A DNA stretch of 64,000 nt, from NCBI GenBank assembly GCA_017433295.1, contig JAFRHL010000035.1:37338-101337 (forward strand), written 5' to 3'. The notes beneath the pieces were generated by a model. The model was not told the DNA's origin and did not search any database. It saw only the letters and a program-made list of their open reading frames with translations. The position numbers were made by a program, and so were the translations under genes. This DNA is from Eubacterium sp. GTDB taxonomy: Bacteria; Bacillota; Clostridia; Lachnospirales; Lachnospiraceae. Shown here one piece after another: positions 51,131 to 60,793 of the stretch. Numbering within the stretch: the first letter of the stretch is position 1; each line of letters opens with the position of its first letter.

Positions 51131-52375
51131 ATGGGACACACACTGATTGAAAAAATAATTATGAAAAATGTCGGGGCAGATCACGTAGAACCGGGCCAGA
51201 TCGTCACAGTAAATGTGGACCGGGTCATGATCCATGATATTTTCATTCCTTTTGTTGCGGATAAGTTTGAAGAAATGGGTTTTAAAAAGCTGTGGGATCC
51301 TGATAAAGTGGTCCTGATTTATGACCACCTGGTTCCCGCCAGCGCAGTGGAGGATATCCGCCACTTTAAGATCGGAGATGCCTTTGTGGAAAAATACGGG
51401 CTGATCCATGTACACCGCAGCGACGGGATCTGCCATCAGCTGATGACAGAGGCCGGATACGCAAAGCCCGGTGACATCGTCTTCGGAACAGATTCCCACA
51501 CCACCACTTACGGCTGTGTCGGCTGTTTTTCATCCGGCATCGGCTATACCGAGATGGCCTCCATCCTGGGAACCGGTCAGATGTGGGTAAGGGTACCGGA
51601 AACCATAAAAGTGATCATCAACGGAAAGCTGCCTTCTAATGTAACTGCCAAGGATGTGATCCTCCGGCTCATCGGCGACCTCCGGGCAGACGGAGCAACC
51701 TATAAAGCCCTGGAGATCACAGGATCCACCGTCGATGCCATGAGCGTGGCCTCCCGGATGACCATCTCCAATATGGCTGTTGAAGCCGGAGCAAAATGCT
51801 GCCTCTTCAAACCCGACCAAAAGACCTGTGAATATTCCGGAGTTGAGCCGGCTCAGGTGGACTGGTTGTATGGAGATGAAGATGCTAATTATTGTAAGAT
51901 AATGGAATACCGGGCAGATGACCTGGTGCCCGTCTGCGCCTGTCCGTCTCAGGTGGATAATATCCACCCGGTAGCAGAAATTGAGGGAACTGAACTGGAT
52001 CAGGTATTTATCGGATCCTGCACCAACGGTCGTCTTGAGGACCTGGCAGTTGCAGCAAAGATCCTTGACGGAAAAGAAACTGCCTGCAAGCTGATCATTA
52101 CCCCTGCCAGCCGGAAGATCTACCTTGAGGCCATCGAAGCCGGTTACATGGAGATCCTGGCCCGGGCCGGCGCCATCATCACCCAGCCGGGCTGTGGTCT
52201 GTGCTGCGGCAGAGCCGGCGGAATACTGACTGACGGCGAAAAAGTCCTGGCCACCAATAACCGGAATTTCCTCGGCAGGATGGGGACATCGAAAGTACAG
52301 ATTTATCTCGGTTCACCCGCCACGGCAGCAACCTCGGCGATTTACGGAAAGATAACTGTGCCGGAAAATTGTTGA
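51131..52375 (+). CDS. Aconitase-family hydro-lyase large subunit, pair 2 (LeuC-like)
   Basis: The 414-residue protein has canonical motifs GTDSHTTTYGCVGCFSSGIG, IGSCTNGRLEDLAVAA and QPGCGLCCGRAGG, with all three 4Fe-4S cysteines. ATG 51131 follows AAAGGAGC. Of the two large subunits this one is closer to ordinary isopropylmalate/homoaconitate dehydratases. Confidence 0.88.
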   Translation: MGHTLIEKIIMKNVGADHVEPGQIVTVNVDRVMIHDIFIPFVADKFEEMGFKKLWDPDKVVLIYDHLVPASAVEDIRHFKIGDAFVEKYGLIHVHRSDGICHQLMTEAGYAKPGDIVFGTDSHTTTYGCVGCFSSGIGYTEMASILGTGQMWVRVPETIKVIINGKLPSNVTAKDVILRLIGDLRADGATYKALEITGSTVDAMSVASRMTISNMAVEAGAKCCLFKPDQKTCEYSGVEPAQVDWLYGDEDANYCKIMEYRADDLVPVCACPSQVDNIHPVAEIEGTELDQVFIGSCTNGRLEDLAVAAKILDGKETACKLIITPASRKIYLEAIEAGYMEILARAGAIITQPGCGLCCGRAGGILTDGEKVLATNNRNFLGRMGTSKVQIYLGSPATAATSAIYGKITVPENC

Positions 52376-52420
52376 TTTGCGGAGTTTGGTTTGATTTTGC
52401 CAGGTAGACACAGAGAAAAA

Positions 52421-52532
52421 GAGGGGGTATATGTCTGCAAGTTCCGTTGCTCCTCGGAAATCAAAGCCCTGTGGCTGTTATTGTTCAGTGATTTCCTGCG
52501 GTGCAAAGTCACTTTCAGACATATACCCCCTC
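52421..52532 (-). ncRNA. Structured non-coding element, copy A
   Basis: A 17-bp outer stem (GAGGGGGTATATGTCTG at 52421-52437, its complement at 52516-52532) encloses the inner stems AAGT/ACTT and GGAAATCA/TGATTTCC. Between them lies a conserved internal loop, CTTTGCACCGCA facing GAGGAGCAACGGA (read on the minus strand). Copy B has the same loop with different but matching stems. No open frame. Confidence 0.6.
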
Positions 52533-52670
52533 CTCTGCTGCTGTTTACTGGCTAACAAGGGGCAAACCTGTCATATCCTTCTATTCAGATAAACATCTTC
52601 CCTGAGCCGATAATAGGACGAATTCCAAGAAAGATATTTCCGGGGTTTTTTACTTTTCATCCAGCATACA

Positions 52671-52798
52671 GCCGGGCGGGGCCCATAAATCTCCACAGGT
52701 GTCTTTGCACCGCAGGAAATCAAAAAACAAGAACTGCCATATAACATCGTTTTCCGAGGAGGAACGGAACCTGGGGAGATTTATGGGTCCCGCCCGGC
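52671..52798 (+). ncRNA. Structured non-coding element, copy B (inverted relative to copy A)
   Basis: A 24-bp outer stem (52671-52694 with 52775-52798, one G-U) encloses inner stems AGGT/ACCT and GGAAA/TTTCC. The same internal loop CTTTGCACCGCA facing GAGGAGGAACGGA lies between. Loop sequence is conserved with copy A while stem sequence is not. It may be a structured RNA or a hairpin-type mobile repeat. Confidence 0.6.
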
Positions 52799-52839
52799 AT
52801 TTGTATGTAGAAACTAAAACTGTCCCCGCAGATCAGCAA

Positions 52840-53079
52840 TTACCTCTGCGGATGTTCCCTCAGCCACATCACAATATCATCACTCTCATAGAGCGGCTTT
52901 CCGTCGATAAAGAGACAGGGCACCTGTTCCTTTCCGCCCACCAGCTTTAAATACAATCTGTCCGCCTCACTTTTGCGGATATCATGCAGTTCCACATCGG
53001 TTCGTCCGCTGCTTTCGATTTCGCGGATCACTTTCCTGCAATAGGGGCATGTTTCAAACATATATAGTTTTAATCCCAT
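52840..53079 (-). CDS. Glutaredoxin-like protein
   Basis: The 79-residue protein is a compact thioredoxin fold: LYMFETCPYCRKV with the redox CPYC motif, the cis-Pro strand EQVPCLFIDG and a YESDDIVMWL helix. It would reduce disulfides or mixed thiols. The ATG 53079 follows GGAGGAG. Confidence 0.9.
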   Translation of the reverse strand: MGLKLYMFETCPYCRKVIREIESSGRTDVELHDIRKSEADRLYLKLVGGKEQVPCLFIDGKPLYESDDIVMWLREHPQR

Positions 53080-53146
53080 GGTCAATCTCCTCCGTAATAA
53101 TTAATTATAATCAAAAATAGTAAACGAATCCGCGCCGAGATCAGTA

Positions 53147-54352
53147 TCAGATCAATCCCTTTGCCTTTGCAAAAGCTGCGATTGCTTCATAGAGATCTTT
53201 GCCATATTTTGATGTACTGGCGTACATTAAGCTCTCCTCTTTAGAATTACTGATGAACCCGTATTCGATCAGGCAGGCAGGCATGGTTGTTTTATTCAGT
53301 ACCCAGAGACCTGTACGGTTCACCAGGCCTCTGTCCCTGAAGCCTGTGGATTTGAGAACTGCATTCTGCATGGCCTGGGCGAGCTCTTTGGAGTTAACTC
53401 CATTTTTGCCTGTAGTTCCGAGCCGGCTGTTGTTATAAAGAGTCTCGGTTCCGGTGGCAGAAGAAGAGGCTGAGTTAATATGTACACTTATGAAGAGATC
53501 TGCATTATTATTATTGGCAAGTTTGCTTCTGTCGGATAGGCTGGGGTAGGCATCTGTGGTCCTTGTATAGTATACCTTAAATCTCGTGTCCTTATCAAAA
53601 TACTGTTTTGCTGCCAGAATGATGGCCAGGGTAAGGTTCTTCTCTTTGTATTTTGATCCCACAGCACCGGAGTCGACACCGCCATGTCCTGCATCCAGAA
53701 CCAGGATCACCTGTTTATTAGCGGATGGCTTGCTGAAATCTACGCTGTTGGATGTTGTCACGGCAGAAGCAGCTGAGCTGGTCTTAGTATTTACGGCACT
53801 GGTCTTTGTATTGTCAGAGCCTTCCTTTGTTTTGGAGGTACTGGCCGGAAGTGCGGTTTTTCCTAAATATATTGCTCCACTCTTTACCTGATAACTGATT
53901 CTAAGTCTTTTGCACACACTTTTCAGGGGAACAATCCAACCGGTATAGCCTGAGCTGGTATATCTGGCAGCCCTCATGGCAATAGTACCCAGTGCTTTTT
54001 TCTCTTTTACTCCATTGACAACTACATTTCTGCTGCCGTCAACCAGAGTCAGTTTCTTACCTTTATAAGTCAGTATGGCCTTTTTCCCTGAGTTTTTGTA
54101 TTTAACTTTAAAAGCGCTGTTTACAAGCAGATGGGACAGTGATCCGACATAGGTTCCGTCTTTTTTAAAAACGGGTCCGGATCTTATGGTTTTCTTTTTC
54201 CCGTTTATATAAACAGTTGTGATCTTACCTGAATAGTTTTTTGAGACACCATGATATTTTACCTTTACTTTACCGGCTGCATGTGCTCTTGCCGGTACGA
54301 TCATACACATTACTAACAATAATAATATCCATACTTTTATCAGTCTCTTCAT
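53147..54352 (-). CDS. Secreted N-acetylmuramoyl-L-alanine amidase (Amidase_3) with stalk domain
   Basis: The 401-residue protein has a signal peptide (about 1-25), a copper-amine-oxidase-N-like stalk domain (about 50-180) and a Ser/Thr linker. The zinc amidase domain follows: LDAGHGGVDSGAVG (first His), EKNLTLAI (Glu), DLFISVHINS (second His) and CLIEYGFISN (catalytic Glu). It cuts the amide bond between muramic acid and the stem peptide. Confidence 0.92.
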   Translation of the reverse strand: MKRLIKVWILLLLVMCMIVPARAHAAGKVKVKYHGVSKNYSGKITTVYINGKKKTIRSGPVFKKDGTYVGSLSHLLVNSAFKVKYKNSGKKAILTYKGKKLTLVDGSRNVVVNGVKEKKALGTIAMRAARYTSSGYTGWIVPLKSVCKRLRISYQVKSGAIYLGKTALPASTSKTKEGSDNTKTSAVNTKTSSAASAVTTSNSVDFSKPSANKQVILVLDAGHGGVDSGAVGSKYKEKNLTLAIILAAKQYFDKDTRFKVYYTRTTDAYPSLSDRSKLANNNNADLFISVHINSASSSATGTETLYNNSRLGTTGKNGVNSKELAQAMQNAVLKSTGFRDRGLVNRTGLWVLNKTTMPACLIEYGFISNSKEESLMYASTSKYGKDLYEAIAAFAKAKGLI

Positions 54353-54375
54353 AACAATGCCAACCCTCTTTCAAT

Positions 54376-55440
54376 TCACTGGTGTATCTCTGTAGTCTTT
54401 TTTTTCTTATTTGTATCTGAGCTCTCTGTTTCCGTACTCCCCGCCGGATTCTTTTTCCGGTGAGCCCGGGTACTCTTTGTACTGCTTTTATCTTCTGTGC
54501 TTGTCCGGACCTGGGAATCTGTCCCAGAAGCTGCGGCCTGCTGATCCTTTATGGGACCCTCAGGATCATTTCCTTCCGAAGTATCGGAATTCAAATCCAG
54601 ATGTCCGGATTCAGTAGCTTTTTTATTCTTATCCTCTGTGCTGCCCTCTTCTGCAGAGCCCGGATCGTTCTCCGTAGTTGATTCGGCAGGACTTTCTGTT
54701 TTATCCAGTCCGGTCTGATCCAAAACGGTATTTTCGGTGTTATCCGTGTTTTCGGTGCTTTCGGCGGGCAGCTCGTTTTCTTTCCCTTCAGAATTGCCAT
54801 CGGGGCCGGTACTTTCTGTAGTTTGAATATTATTATCTGCCGGTGTGTCGTAAAGCTTCTCTGCGGTATTCATTTCCTGATGATTGATGGTCACAGGAAC
54901 CGCAACATCTCTTTTGTCTAATCTTCTCCTCAGGCTGCTTGAAACCTGACGCTCCACATTATCTTTGTCCGTTCCTTTTATGACTATATCAATTTTATTA
55001 TCACTCTCTTTCAGATATCCTTTCTCATCCATTCTATTTAAAAGGATATCCAGAGCATCGTCCAGCGGCTGGTCTTTATCAAGGTCTCTTATAATATCGC
55101 TGTCATCCTTATTCACAGCTTTGACCCTTTTTACTTTGGAATCCCTCAGATATAATGTAACGGCAGGCCGGCCTGAGATATCCAGCTCGGTATAATTATC
55201 GGAGCTGTTAATATAAGCAAATATGCCTGTTATCAGCACCACAAGGGAGGCCACCGCCGCCAGGGCGTGATATCCGTAAGAGGGAATATAGCTCTTTTTT
55301 TTGTGAATTTCAAAAATATCTTCTAATTCCTGCTCAGAAAGAGGGCTTACGCTGTCCAGATCGATCTTTTTCAGCTCTATATGTTCCGACAACTGGCCAA
55401 AGCCTCTGTTCAGTTTTCTTTTCAGGTCATTTTTCTCCAT
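54376..55440 (-). CDS. Single-pass anti-sigma-factor-like protein with disordered extracellular tail
   Basis: The 354-residue protein has an N-terminal cytoplasmic region and one membrane helix (about 55-77). An RsgI-like extracellular domain (YTELDISGRPAVTLYLRDSKV...) is followed by a long Ser/Thr/Glu/Asp-rich disordered tail. It follows the ECF sigma gene with overlapping stop/start context, the usual place of its anti-sigma factor. Confidence 0.75.
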   Translation of the reverse strand: MEKNDLKRKLNRGFGQLSEHIELKKIDLDSVSPLSEQELEDIFEIHKKKSYIPSYGYHALAAVASLVVLITGIFAYINSSDNYTELDISGRPAVTLYLRDSKVKRVKAVNKDDSDIIRDLDKDQPLDDALDILLNRMDEKGYLKESDNKIDIVIKGTDKDNVERQVSSSLRRRLDKRDVAVPVTINHQEMNTAEKLYDTPADNNIQTTESTGPDGNSEGKENELPAESTENTDNTENTVLDQTGLDKTESPAESTTENDPGSAEEGSTEDKNKKATESGHLDLNSDTSEGNDPEGPIKDQQAAASGTDSQVRTSTEDKSSTKSTRAHRKKNPAGSTETESSDTNKKKKTTEIHQ

Positions 55441-55441
55441 T

Positions 55442-55981
55442 TCAATCACCCAATGCTTTTCTTAGTTTTTTAATACCCCGATGGTATAGTGACAGGACCG
55501 TTCCCGACGGCTTATCAAGAATTTCGGATATCTCACGAAATGTAAATCCCTGCATGACATGAAGTATGATGATATTCCTCTCTTCTTCCTTCAGTGTCCG
55601 GATCAGCTTTTCAATCAGGAGGCGGTCTTCCGTCTCCGAAATAAATTCATAAGGGATCTGTTCGACTTCTTCCTGAAAATAATCGGTAATAATCTTGGAA
55701 TCTTTTCGATATTTTGAAATATAGAGGTTTTTTGCAATGGTCATGATCCAGGCCATGGGATTGCCTCCGGATTTATAAAGGCGGGCTCCCTGACAGATCT
55801 TTATATAGGTTTCCTGGAGCAGATCCTCCGCGTCATGATAATTTTGGGTGCAGGAAAGCAGCAAGGCAAACACCGGCTTATATGTAAGCTCATATAAGTC
55901 GGTGAGTGCCTCGTTATCACCGTCGGCAATCTTTGAAAAAACTGCCTCATCTATGATAACTTTTCCTCTTCTGACCCTCAT
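55442..55981 (-). CDS. ECF RNA polymerase sigma factor
   Basis: The 179-residue protein has region 2 (ALLLSCTQNYHDAEDLLQET, WIMTIAKNLYISKYRK) and region 4 (LKEEERNIIILHVMQGFTFREISEILDKPSGTVLSLYHRGIKKL region). It lacks regions 1 and 3, as expected for ECF sigmas. It is co-transcribed with the putative anti-sigma gene and probably autoregulated. Confidence 0.92.
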   Translation of the reverse strand: MRVRRGKVIIDEAVFSKIADGDNEALTDLYELTYKPVFALLLSCTQNYHDAEDLLQETYIKICQGARLYKSGGNPMAWIMTIAKNLYISKYRKDSKIITDYFQEEVEQIPYEFISETEDRLLIEKLIRTLKEEERNIIILHVMQGFTFREISEILDKPSGTVLSLYHRGIKKLRKALGD

Positions 55982-56136
55982 ATATTATGTTATCTCCTAT
56001 ATATAGGTTTTCTTATGATTTATTTTACAAAATCTCCTCCTGTTTTTCAAACAAATCTTAATATTTAAATCCCAATTCATTAAAGATAACGCATTCGAAA
56101 GGAGATTTATTTCATAATAATTAAATTTATTTAAAA

Positions 56137-56188
56137 AAAACAGACCGGCTTCTCCCAGTTAATACGTGGAAGAAAACCGATCTGTTTT
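56137..56188 (-). terminator. Terminator of the sugar operon
   Basis: AAAACAGA-C-CGG pairs with CCG-A-TCTGTTTT across a 26-base loop region with additional TT/AA pairing. On the minus strand it is followed by eight T residues, 10 bases after the kinase stop. Confidence 0.75.
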
Positions 56189-56197
56189 TAAGACAGA

Positions 56198-57742
56198 TCA
56201 GCTGTTGTGCTCAACAGTCTTGTGAACGATCTCTCTCATCTGGGGCCATGTCTCCATGTAGCGCTCCAGATAGAACTTATATTTCTCATGGTTTTCCATA
56301 TTCGGTGTAAATGTCTTGTCTACACGAACGAGGGTCTCGGCGGCTTCCGTGAAGTCCTTAAAGAGTCCCGCGCCTACGCTGGCGATGATGGCATCACCCA
56401 GGCAGCCTGCGCTCTGGTTCTCAACGGTCGTATACATGGGAACGCCAATGATATCACAGTGCATCTGCATCCAGAAATCGGAAGTACAGATTCCGCCTGC
56501 GGCATAGATCTCTTTTACATTATAGCCTGCGTCGTTCATGCTCTTGATACAATGAGCGGCACCGTAGGCAACACCCTCATAAACTGCTCTTGCGATATGG
56601 GCAGTGGTGGTTCCGATGGATAATCCCCAGAAGATGCCGCGGGCCTTGGAGTCAGCGTAAGGAGCACGGTTACCCTGGAAGTCAGAGTTCATTACAACAC
56701 CCTCGCATCCGATCGGAATAGCGGAAGCTTTCTCTGTGATCAGGTCATAGATGTTCATCTCGCGCTCTGTGGCTTCCTGCAGCCAGGAACCCGGAAGCAG
56801 GTTATTCCTGAACCATGTAAGGATGGCGCCGGAGGATGTCTGACCGCCTTCCAGAAGGCTGGTTCCCTCATACATACAGTTAGGATATGTACCGTTTACA
56901 CCATCTTCATGGAAATCTGTTTCGGAAAGACCTAACAGACAGCTGGAGGTTCCGCCGATCAGGGTCATGCCGTTGGGCTTCACACCGCCCACACCGAACA
57001 TACAGGCGTTACAGTCAGCAGTTCCTTCTACAACGATGGTCTTCTCGGAAAGACCGAACTCTTTGGATGCTTCGGGGCTTACCGGACCGATCACAGCGCC
57101 GACAGGGAGAATGTCTGCAGGAACCTTGTCCAGGAAATCAGCGATGCCTACTGCCTCTAAGAGATCCTTGGGATATCCGCCGTTTCTGTCATCATAATTC
57201 CAGCGGAAGGCAGCGATGGATTTACAAACGGTGAGCTTGCCGGTGAGCTGAAGATTCAGCCAGTCCTCAAAGTCAAAGATGGTCTTTGCCTTTGCCCATA
57301 CTTCAGGCTGGTTTCTCTTGGTCCACATCAGCTTTGGGATCATGGTATCAGCACGGAAGCTCGGTTTGTAGAAACGGGTGGCTGCATACTTGTCACGGAT
57401 GCTGTCGATCTCGGCTGCCTCGGCTGCCGCACGAACGTCCGGCCATAACATGGGCTTACGTACGGACTCATTATTCTCATCCAGGAAAACGATGGTGCTG
57501 GTGGTGGCATCACAGGTTACTGCCACAATATCCTCGGGATTCACACCGGACTTCTTAATGGCACCCGGGATGGCTTTCTTAAGAGCAGCATACCAGTCTT
57601 TGTCATCCTGCTCTGCCCAGCCGTTCTGCGGATAAGTTGTAGGATACTCAGCGATGTCATATGCTCTGTTCTGACCTCTTAAGTCAAAAATAGCAACACG
57701 AACACTACCGGTTCCACAGTCGATACCCATTAAATACTTCAT
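56198..57742 (-). CDS. FGGY-family carbohydrate kinase
   Basis: The 514-residue protein has both FGGY domains: GIDCGTGSVRVAIFDLRG (phosphate loop), GTADCNACMFGVGGVKP, GGTSSCLLGLS and a C-terminal AAGGICTSDFWMQMHCDI. It resembles ribulokinase or pentitol/tetritol kinases more than xylulokinase. It is the last gene of the sugar operon and probably phosphorylates the incoming sugar or polyol. Confidence 0.9.
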   Translation of the reverse strand: MKYLMGIDCGTGSVRVAIFDLRGQNRAYDIAEYPTTYPQNGWAEQDDKDWYAALKKAIPGAIKKSGVNPEDIVAVTCDATTSTIVFLDENNESVRKPMLWPDVRAAAEAAEIDSIRDKYAATRFYKPSFRADTMIPKLMWTKRNQPEVWAKAKTIFDFEDWLNLQLTGKLTVCKSIAAFRWNYDDRNGGYPKDLLEAVGIADFLDKVPADILPVGAVIGPVSPEASKEFGLSEKTIVVEGTADCNACMFGVGGVKPNGMTLIGGTSSCLLGLSETDFHEDGVNGTYPNCMYEGTSLLEGGQTSSGAILTWFRNNLLPGSWLQEATEREMNIYDLITEKASAIPIGCEGVVMNSDFQGNRAPYADSKARGIFWGLSIGTTTAHIARAVYEGVAYGAAHCIKSMNDAGYNVKEIYAAGGICTSDFWMQMHCDIIGVPMYTTVENQSAGCLGDAIIASVGAGLFKDFTEAAETLVRVDKTFTPNMENHEKYKFYLERYMETWPQMREIVHKTVEHNS

Positions 57743-57774
57743 CTTGTTTCTCCTTTCTACAAAATAAGATTGTA

Positions 57775-58713
57775 TTACAGAAAATCCTTTACGGATTTAT
57801 AAACCCCTTTGCCATCCAGGCCGTACTTCTCAAGAAGCTTCACTGCCGGTCCGGATTCGCCGAACACATCATTTACGCCGATGCGTTTTACCGGGACAGG
57901 CGCTTTCTCGGAAAGCACTTCGCAGACTGCCCCGCCCAGGCCGCCGATGATGGAATGCTCCTCCACGGTCACAACTTTGCCGGTTTCCTTTGCGGCTGCT
58001 ATGATGAGATCCTCATCAATGGGTTTGATGGTATGGATATTGATCACCTTTGCCTCTATTCCATCAGCTGCCAGCCGGTCTGCTGCCTCCAGGGCAGAGC
58101 TTACACAAAGACCGGTGGCGATGATGGCCACATCCTTACCCTCTCTTAAGGTCACACCCTTGCCGACCTCAAATTTATACTCCGGATTGTCATTGATCAC
58201 CGGCACAGCCAGACGGCCGAAACGCAGGTAAACCGGACCATCCATCTCATAAGCCGCCTTTACTGCGGCCTTTGCCTCCACATCATCCGCCGGGCTGATC
58301 ACCGTCATGCCGGGAATGGTACGCATTAGGGCAATATCCTCGTTGCACTGATGGGTAGCGCCGTCCTCACCCACGGAGATTCCTGCATGGGTGGCACCGA
58401 TCTTTACATTCAGATGGGGATATCCGATGGAATTACGAACCTGCTCGTAAGCCCGTCCTGCCGCAAACATGGCAAATGTACTGGCAAAGGGCACCAGACC
58501 TGTGGTGGAAAGACCTGCCGCAATACCCATCATGTTGCCTTCCGCAATACCGCAGTCATAGAACCTGTCCGGAAATGCCTTTTTAAAAACACCGGTTTTG
58601 GTGGCGCCTGCCAGATCGGCATCCAGTACCACAAGGTTATCATGCTCTTTCCCAAGCTCCACCAATGCGTTGCCGTAGCTTTCTCTTGTCGCGATCTTCT
58701 TTACTTCTGACAT
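57775..58713 (-). CDS. Transketolase, C-terminal subunit
   Basis: The 312-residue protein has the pyrimidine-binding half (DCGIAEGNMMGIAAGLSTTG with the catalytic Glu; GEDGATHQCNEDI) and the C-terminal domain. With the N-terminal subunit it forms a split transketolase moving two-carbon units between sugar phosphates. It overlaps the N-subunit gene by 13 bases. Confidence 0.95.
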   Translation of the reverse strand: MSEVKKIATRESYGNALVELGKEHDNLVVLDADLAGATKTGVFKKAFPDRFYDCGIAEGNMMGIAAGLSTTGLVPFASTFAMFAAGRAYEQVRNSIGYPHLNVKIGATHAGISVGEDGATHQCNEDIALMRTIPGMTVISPADDVEAKAAVKAAYEMDGPVYLRFGRLAVPVINDNPEYKFEVGKGVTLREGKDVAIIATGLCVSSALEAADRLAADGIEAKVINIHTIKPIDEDLIIAAAKETGKVVTVEEHSIIGGLGGAVCEVLSEKAPVPVKRIGVNDVFGESGPAVKLLEKYGLDGKGVYKSVKDFL

Positions 58714-59540
58714 AATGCATCCTCCACTTTTTTAAGATCTGCCTTCGCAATCTTGTACTCTTCGTCATTGGGTGCCTTTCCATGCCATCCGGCCTGGTTT
58801 TCCATGAAGGATACTCCCTTGCCCTTAACAGTCTTCATTATGATGGCCACCGGCTTTCCAGATACGGTCCGGGCTTCTTTAAAGGCGGCATCCAGCTGGT
58901 CAAAGTCATTTCCGTCTGCCACATTGATCACATGGAAATTAAATGCTTCAAACTTGGCGTCAATGGGATAAGGAGAATTGACCTCGGCAATATCTCCATC
59001 GATCTGAAGGCCGTTGTTATCCACGATCACAACAAGGTTGTCAAGATATTTTGCTCCGGCAAACATGGCTGCCTCCCAGACCTGACCTTCCTGGATCTCA
59101 CCATCACCAAGAAGTGTATATACGCGGAAGGATTTATTCTGAAGCTTTGCGCCAAGGGCCATTCCCACTGCCGCGGAGATGCCCTGTCCCAAAGAACCGC
59201 TGCTCATGTCAACACCCGGTGTATGGGCGATACAGGGATGTCCCTGGAGGTGAGACCCGATCTGACGCAGGGTCAGCAGGTCCTCCACCGGAAAATATCC
59301 CCTGTTGGCCAGCACGGAATAGAGGCCGGGTGCCGTATGCCCTTTGGAGAGGACAAAACGGTCACGGTCCGGATCTTCGGGATTCTTCGGGTCAATATTC
59401 ATTTCTTCAAAGTAAAGATAGGTAAAAACCTCTGTCGCGGACAAAGATCCGCCGGGATGTCCTGCTTTAGCTGCATGGACACCGTCAATGATACCATTTC
59501 TCACTTCATTTGCTTTCTTCTGAAGTTCTAGTTTATTCAT
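58701..59540 (-). CDS. Transketolase, N-terminal subunit
   Basis: The 279-residue protein binds the TPP pyrophosphate: HAAKAGHPGGSLSATE, GSLGQGISAAVGMAL and GDGEIQEGQVWEA with the metal-binding GDG...N motif. It partners the downstream C-terminal subunit. AGGAGG precedes the ATG. Confidence 0.95.
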   Translation of the reverse strand: MNKLELQKKANEVRNGIIDGVHAAKAGHPGGSLSATEVFTYLYFEEMNIDPKNPEDPDRDRFVLSKGHTAPGLYSVLANRGYFPVEDLLTLRQIGSHLQGHPCIAHTPGVDMSSGSLGQGISAAVGMALGAKLQNKSFRVYTLLGDGEIQEGQVWEAAMFAGAKYLDNLVVIVDNNGLQIDGDIAEVNSPYPIDAKFEAFNFHVINVADGNDFDQLDAAFKEARTVSGKPVAIIMKTVKGKGVSFMENQAGWHGKAPNDEEYKIAKADLKKVEDALCQK

Positions 59541-59601
59541 GTTACCTCCTGATATCTTAACTCCGCATCAACTGTATGACAGTCATCATAAGACTGCTTT
59601 C

Positions 59602-60255
59602 CTACTCACCAAAAACAGCGATATAATCTTTCTTAAACTTCTCGATACCTGCGTCTGTCAGGGGATGCTTAGTCATCTGCTCAATAACCTTATATGGAAC
59701 TGTCGCGATATCTGCTCCTGCCAGGGCACAGTCGATCACATGAATGGGATTACGTACACTTGCGGAAATGATCTGTGTTTCGATCCCTGCCACATCAAAG
59801 ATCTCGGCGATCTCCCTGATCAGGTCCACACCGCGTACATTAATATCATCCAGACGTCCCAGGAAAGGAGAAACGTAGGTTGCCCCGGCTCTTGCCGCCA
59901 GCAGCGCCTGGTTCGCATTGAAGATCAATGTCACATTGGTCTTGATTCCTTCTGCGCTTAAAACCTTGGTGGCTTTAAGTCCCTCAACCGTCATGGGTAT
60001 CTTGACAACCATATTGGGATGGATCTTTGCGATTTCCCTGCCCTCGGCGATCATGCCTTCGGCGTCAGTGGTGGTTGCCTTTACCTCACCGCTGATGGGG
60101 CCATCCACGATGGAAGCAATCTCTGCAATGACCTCCTTGAAATCCCTGCCCTCTTTTGCGATCAGGGAAGGATTGGTGGTCACACCGCAGATCACACCCA
60201 TGTCATTTGCCTTTTTAATATCTTCAACATTTGCCGTGTCAATAAAGAATCTCAT
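59602..60255 (-). CDS. Fructose-6-phosphate aldolase / transaldolase-like (MipB/TalC)
   Basis: The 217-residue protein is a small class-I aldolase: [44 protein letters not shown] (Schiff-base Lys) and [22 protein letters not shown]. Length fits the MipB/TalC group. ATG 60255 is the start; the longer frame is not supported by a ribosome site. Confidence 0.93.
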   Translation of the reverse strand: MRFFIDTANVEDIKKANDMGVICGVTTNPSLIAKEGRDFKEVIAEIASIVDGPISGEVKATTTDAEGMIAEGREIAKIHPNMVVKIPMTVEGLKATKVLSAEGIKTNVTLIFNANQALLAARAGATYVSPFLGRLDDINVRGVDLIREIAEIFDVAGIETQIISASVRNPIHVIDCALAGADIATVPYKVIEQMTKHPLTDAGIEKFKKDYIAVFGE

Positions 60256-60302
60256 AATCTTGCTCCTTTCTGCCGTCCCGCAGGATTCAGGCACGCTTTT
60301 GA

Positions 60303-60737
60303 TTACTCGTTTTCGAAATCGACGATCCTCTGAACCTTATCTTTGGATCTGCTGTTAGGATCATAAGTACAGGAGAGGTATTCCTTTACCATGCACTCTG
60401 CCAGCTTCTCGCCGATCACCTGGGAACCCATGGTGATCACGTTGGCATTGTTGGACAGAGCGGCTCTCTGGGCCTGGTATACATCATGGATGCATGCTGC
60501 GTAGGCGCCTTTTACCTTATTTGCGGCGATGGAAACGCCGATACCGGTTCCGCAGACTACGATGGCACGGTCATACTCACCTGCTGCCACAGCCTGGGCA
60601 CACTTGATGGCCACATTGGCGTAAATGGGATCATCACTTCCGAAATCGGCCACTTCATGTCCCAGTCCTTTTACATACTCCATCAGGTGGATCTTAAAAT
60701 CTGTTGCGTTGGGGTCACATCCGAATACAATTTTCAT
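60303..60737 (-). CDS. rpiB: Ribose-5-phosphate isomerase B family protein
   Basis: The 144-residue protein is RpiB/LacAB-like: [18 protein letters not shown], the [13 protein letters not shown] anion loop with the catalytic Cys, and [18 protein letters not shown]. It interconverts aldose and ketose phosphates. In erythritol-type pathways a paralogue acts on tetrose phosphates. ATG 60737 follows AAAGGAG. Confidence 0.92.
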   Translation of the reverse strand: MKIVFGCDPNATDFKIHLMEYVKGLGHEVADFGSDDPIYANVAIKCAQAVAAGEYDRAIVVCGTGIGVSIAANKVKGAYAACIHDVYQAQRAALSNNANVITMGSQVIGEKLAECMVKEYLSCTYDPNSRSKDKVQRIVDFENE

Positions 60738-60793
60738 GGTTTCGTCTCCTTTCATATGTATAAGATAAACACTGTTAATAATAATTCATTTTC

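Larger units (their letters stand above)
52376..52839. other. 464-base convergent intergenic region
   Basis: Apart from the two structured elements, the 138 bases between them (52,533-52,670) contain no gene or clear motif. The genes on either side converge. Confidence 0.6.

Noticed and set aside
52421-52798. Retron or CRISPR-like origin of the twin elements
   Set aside because: No reverse transcriptase or cas gene is near, and there are only two inverted copies with unrelated stems rather than direct repeats with spacers.
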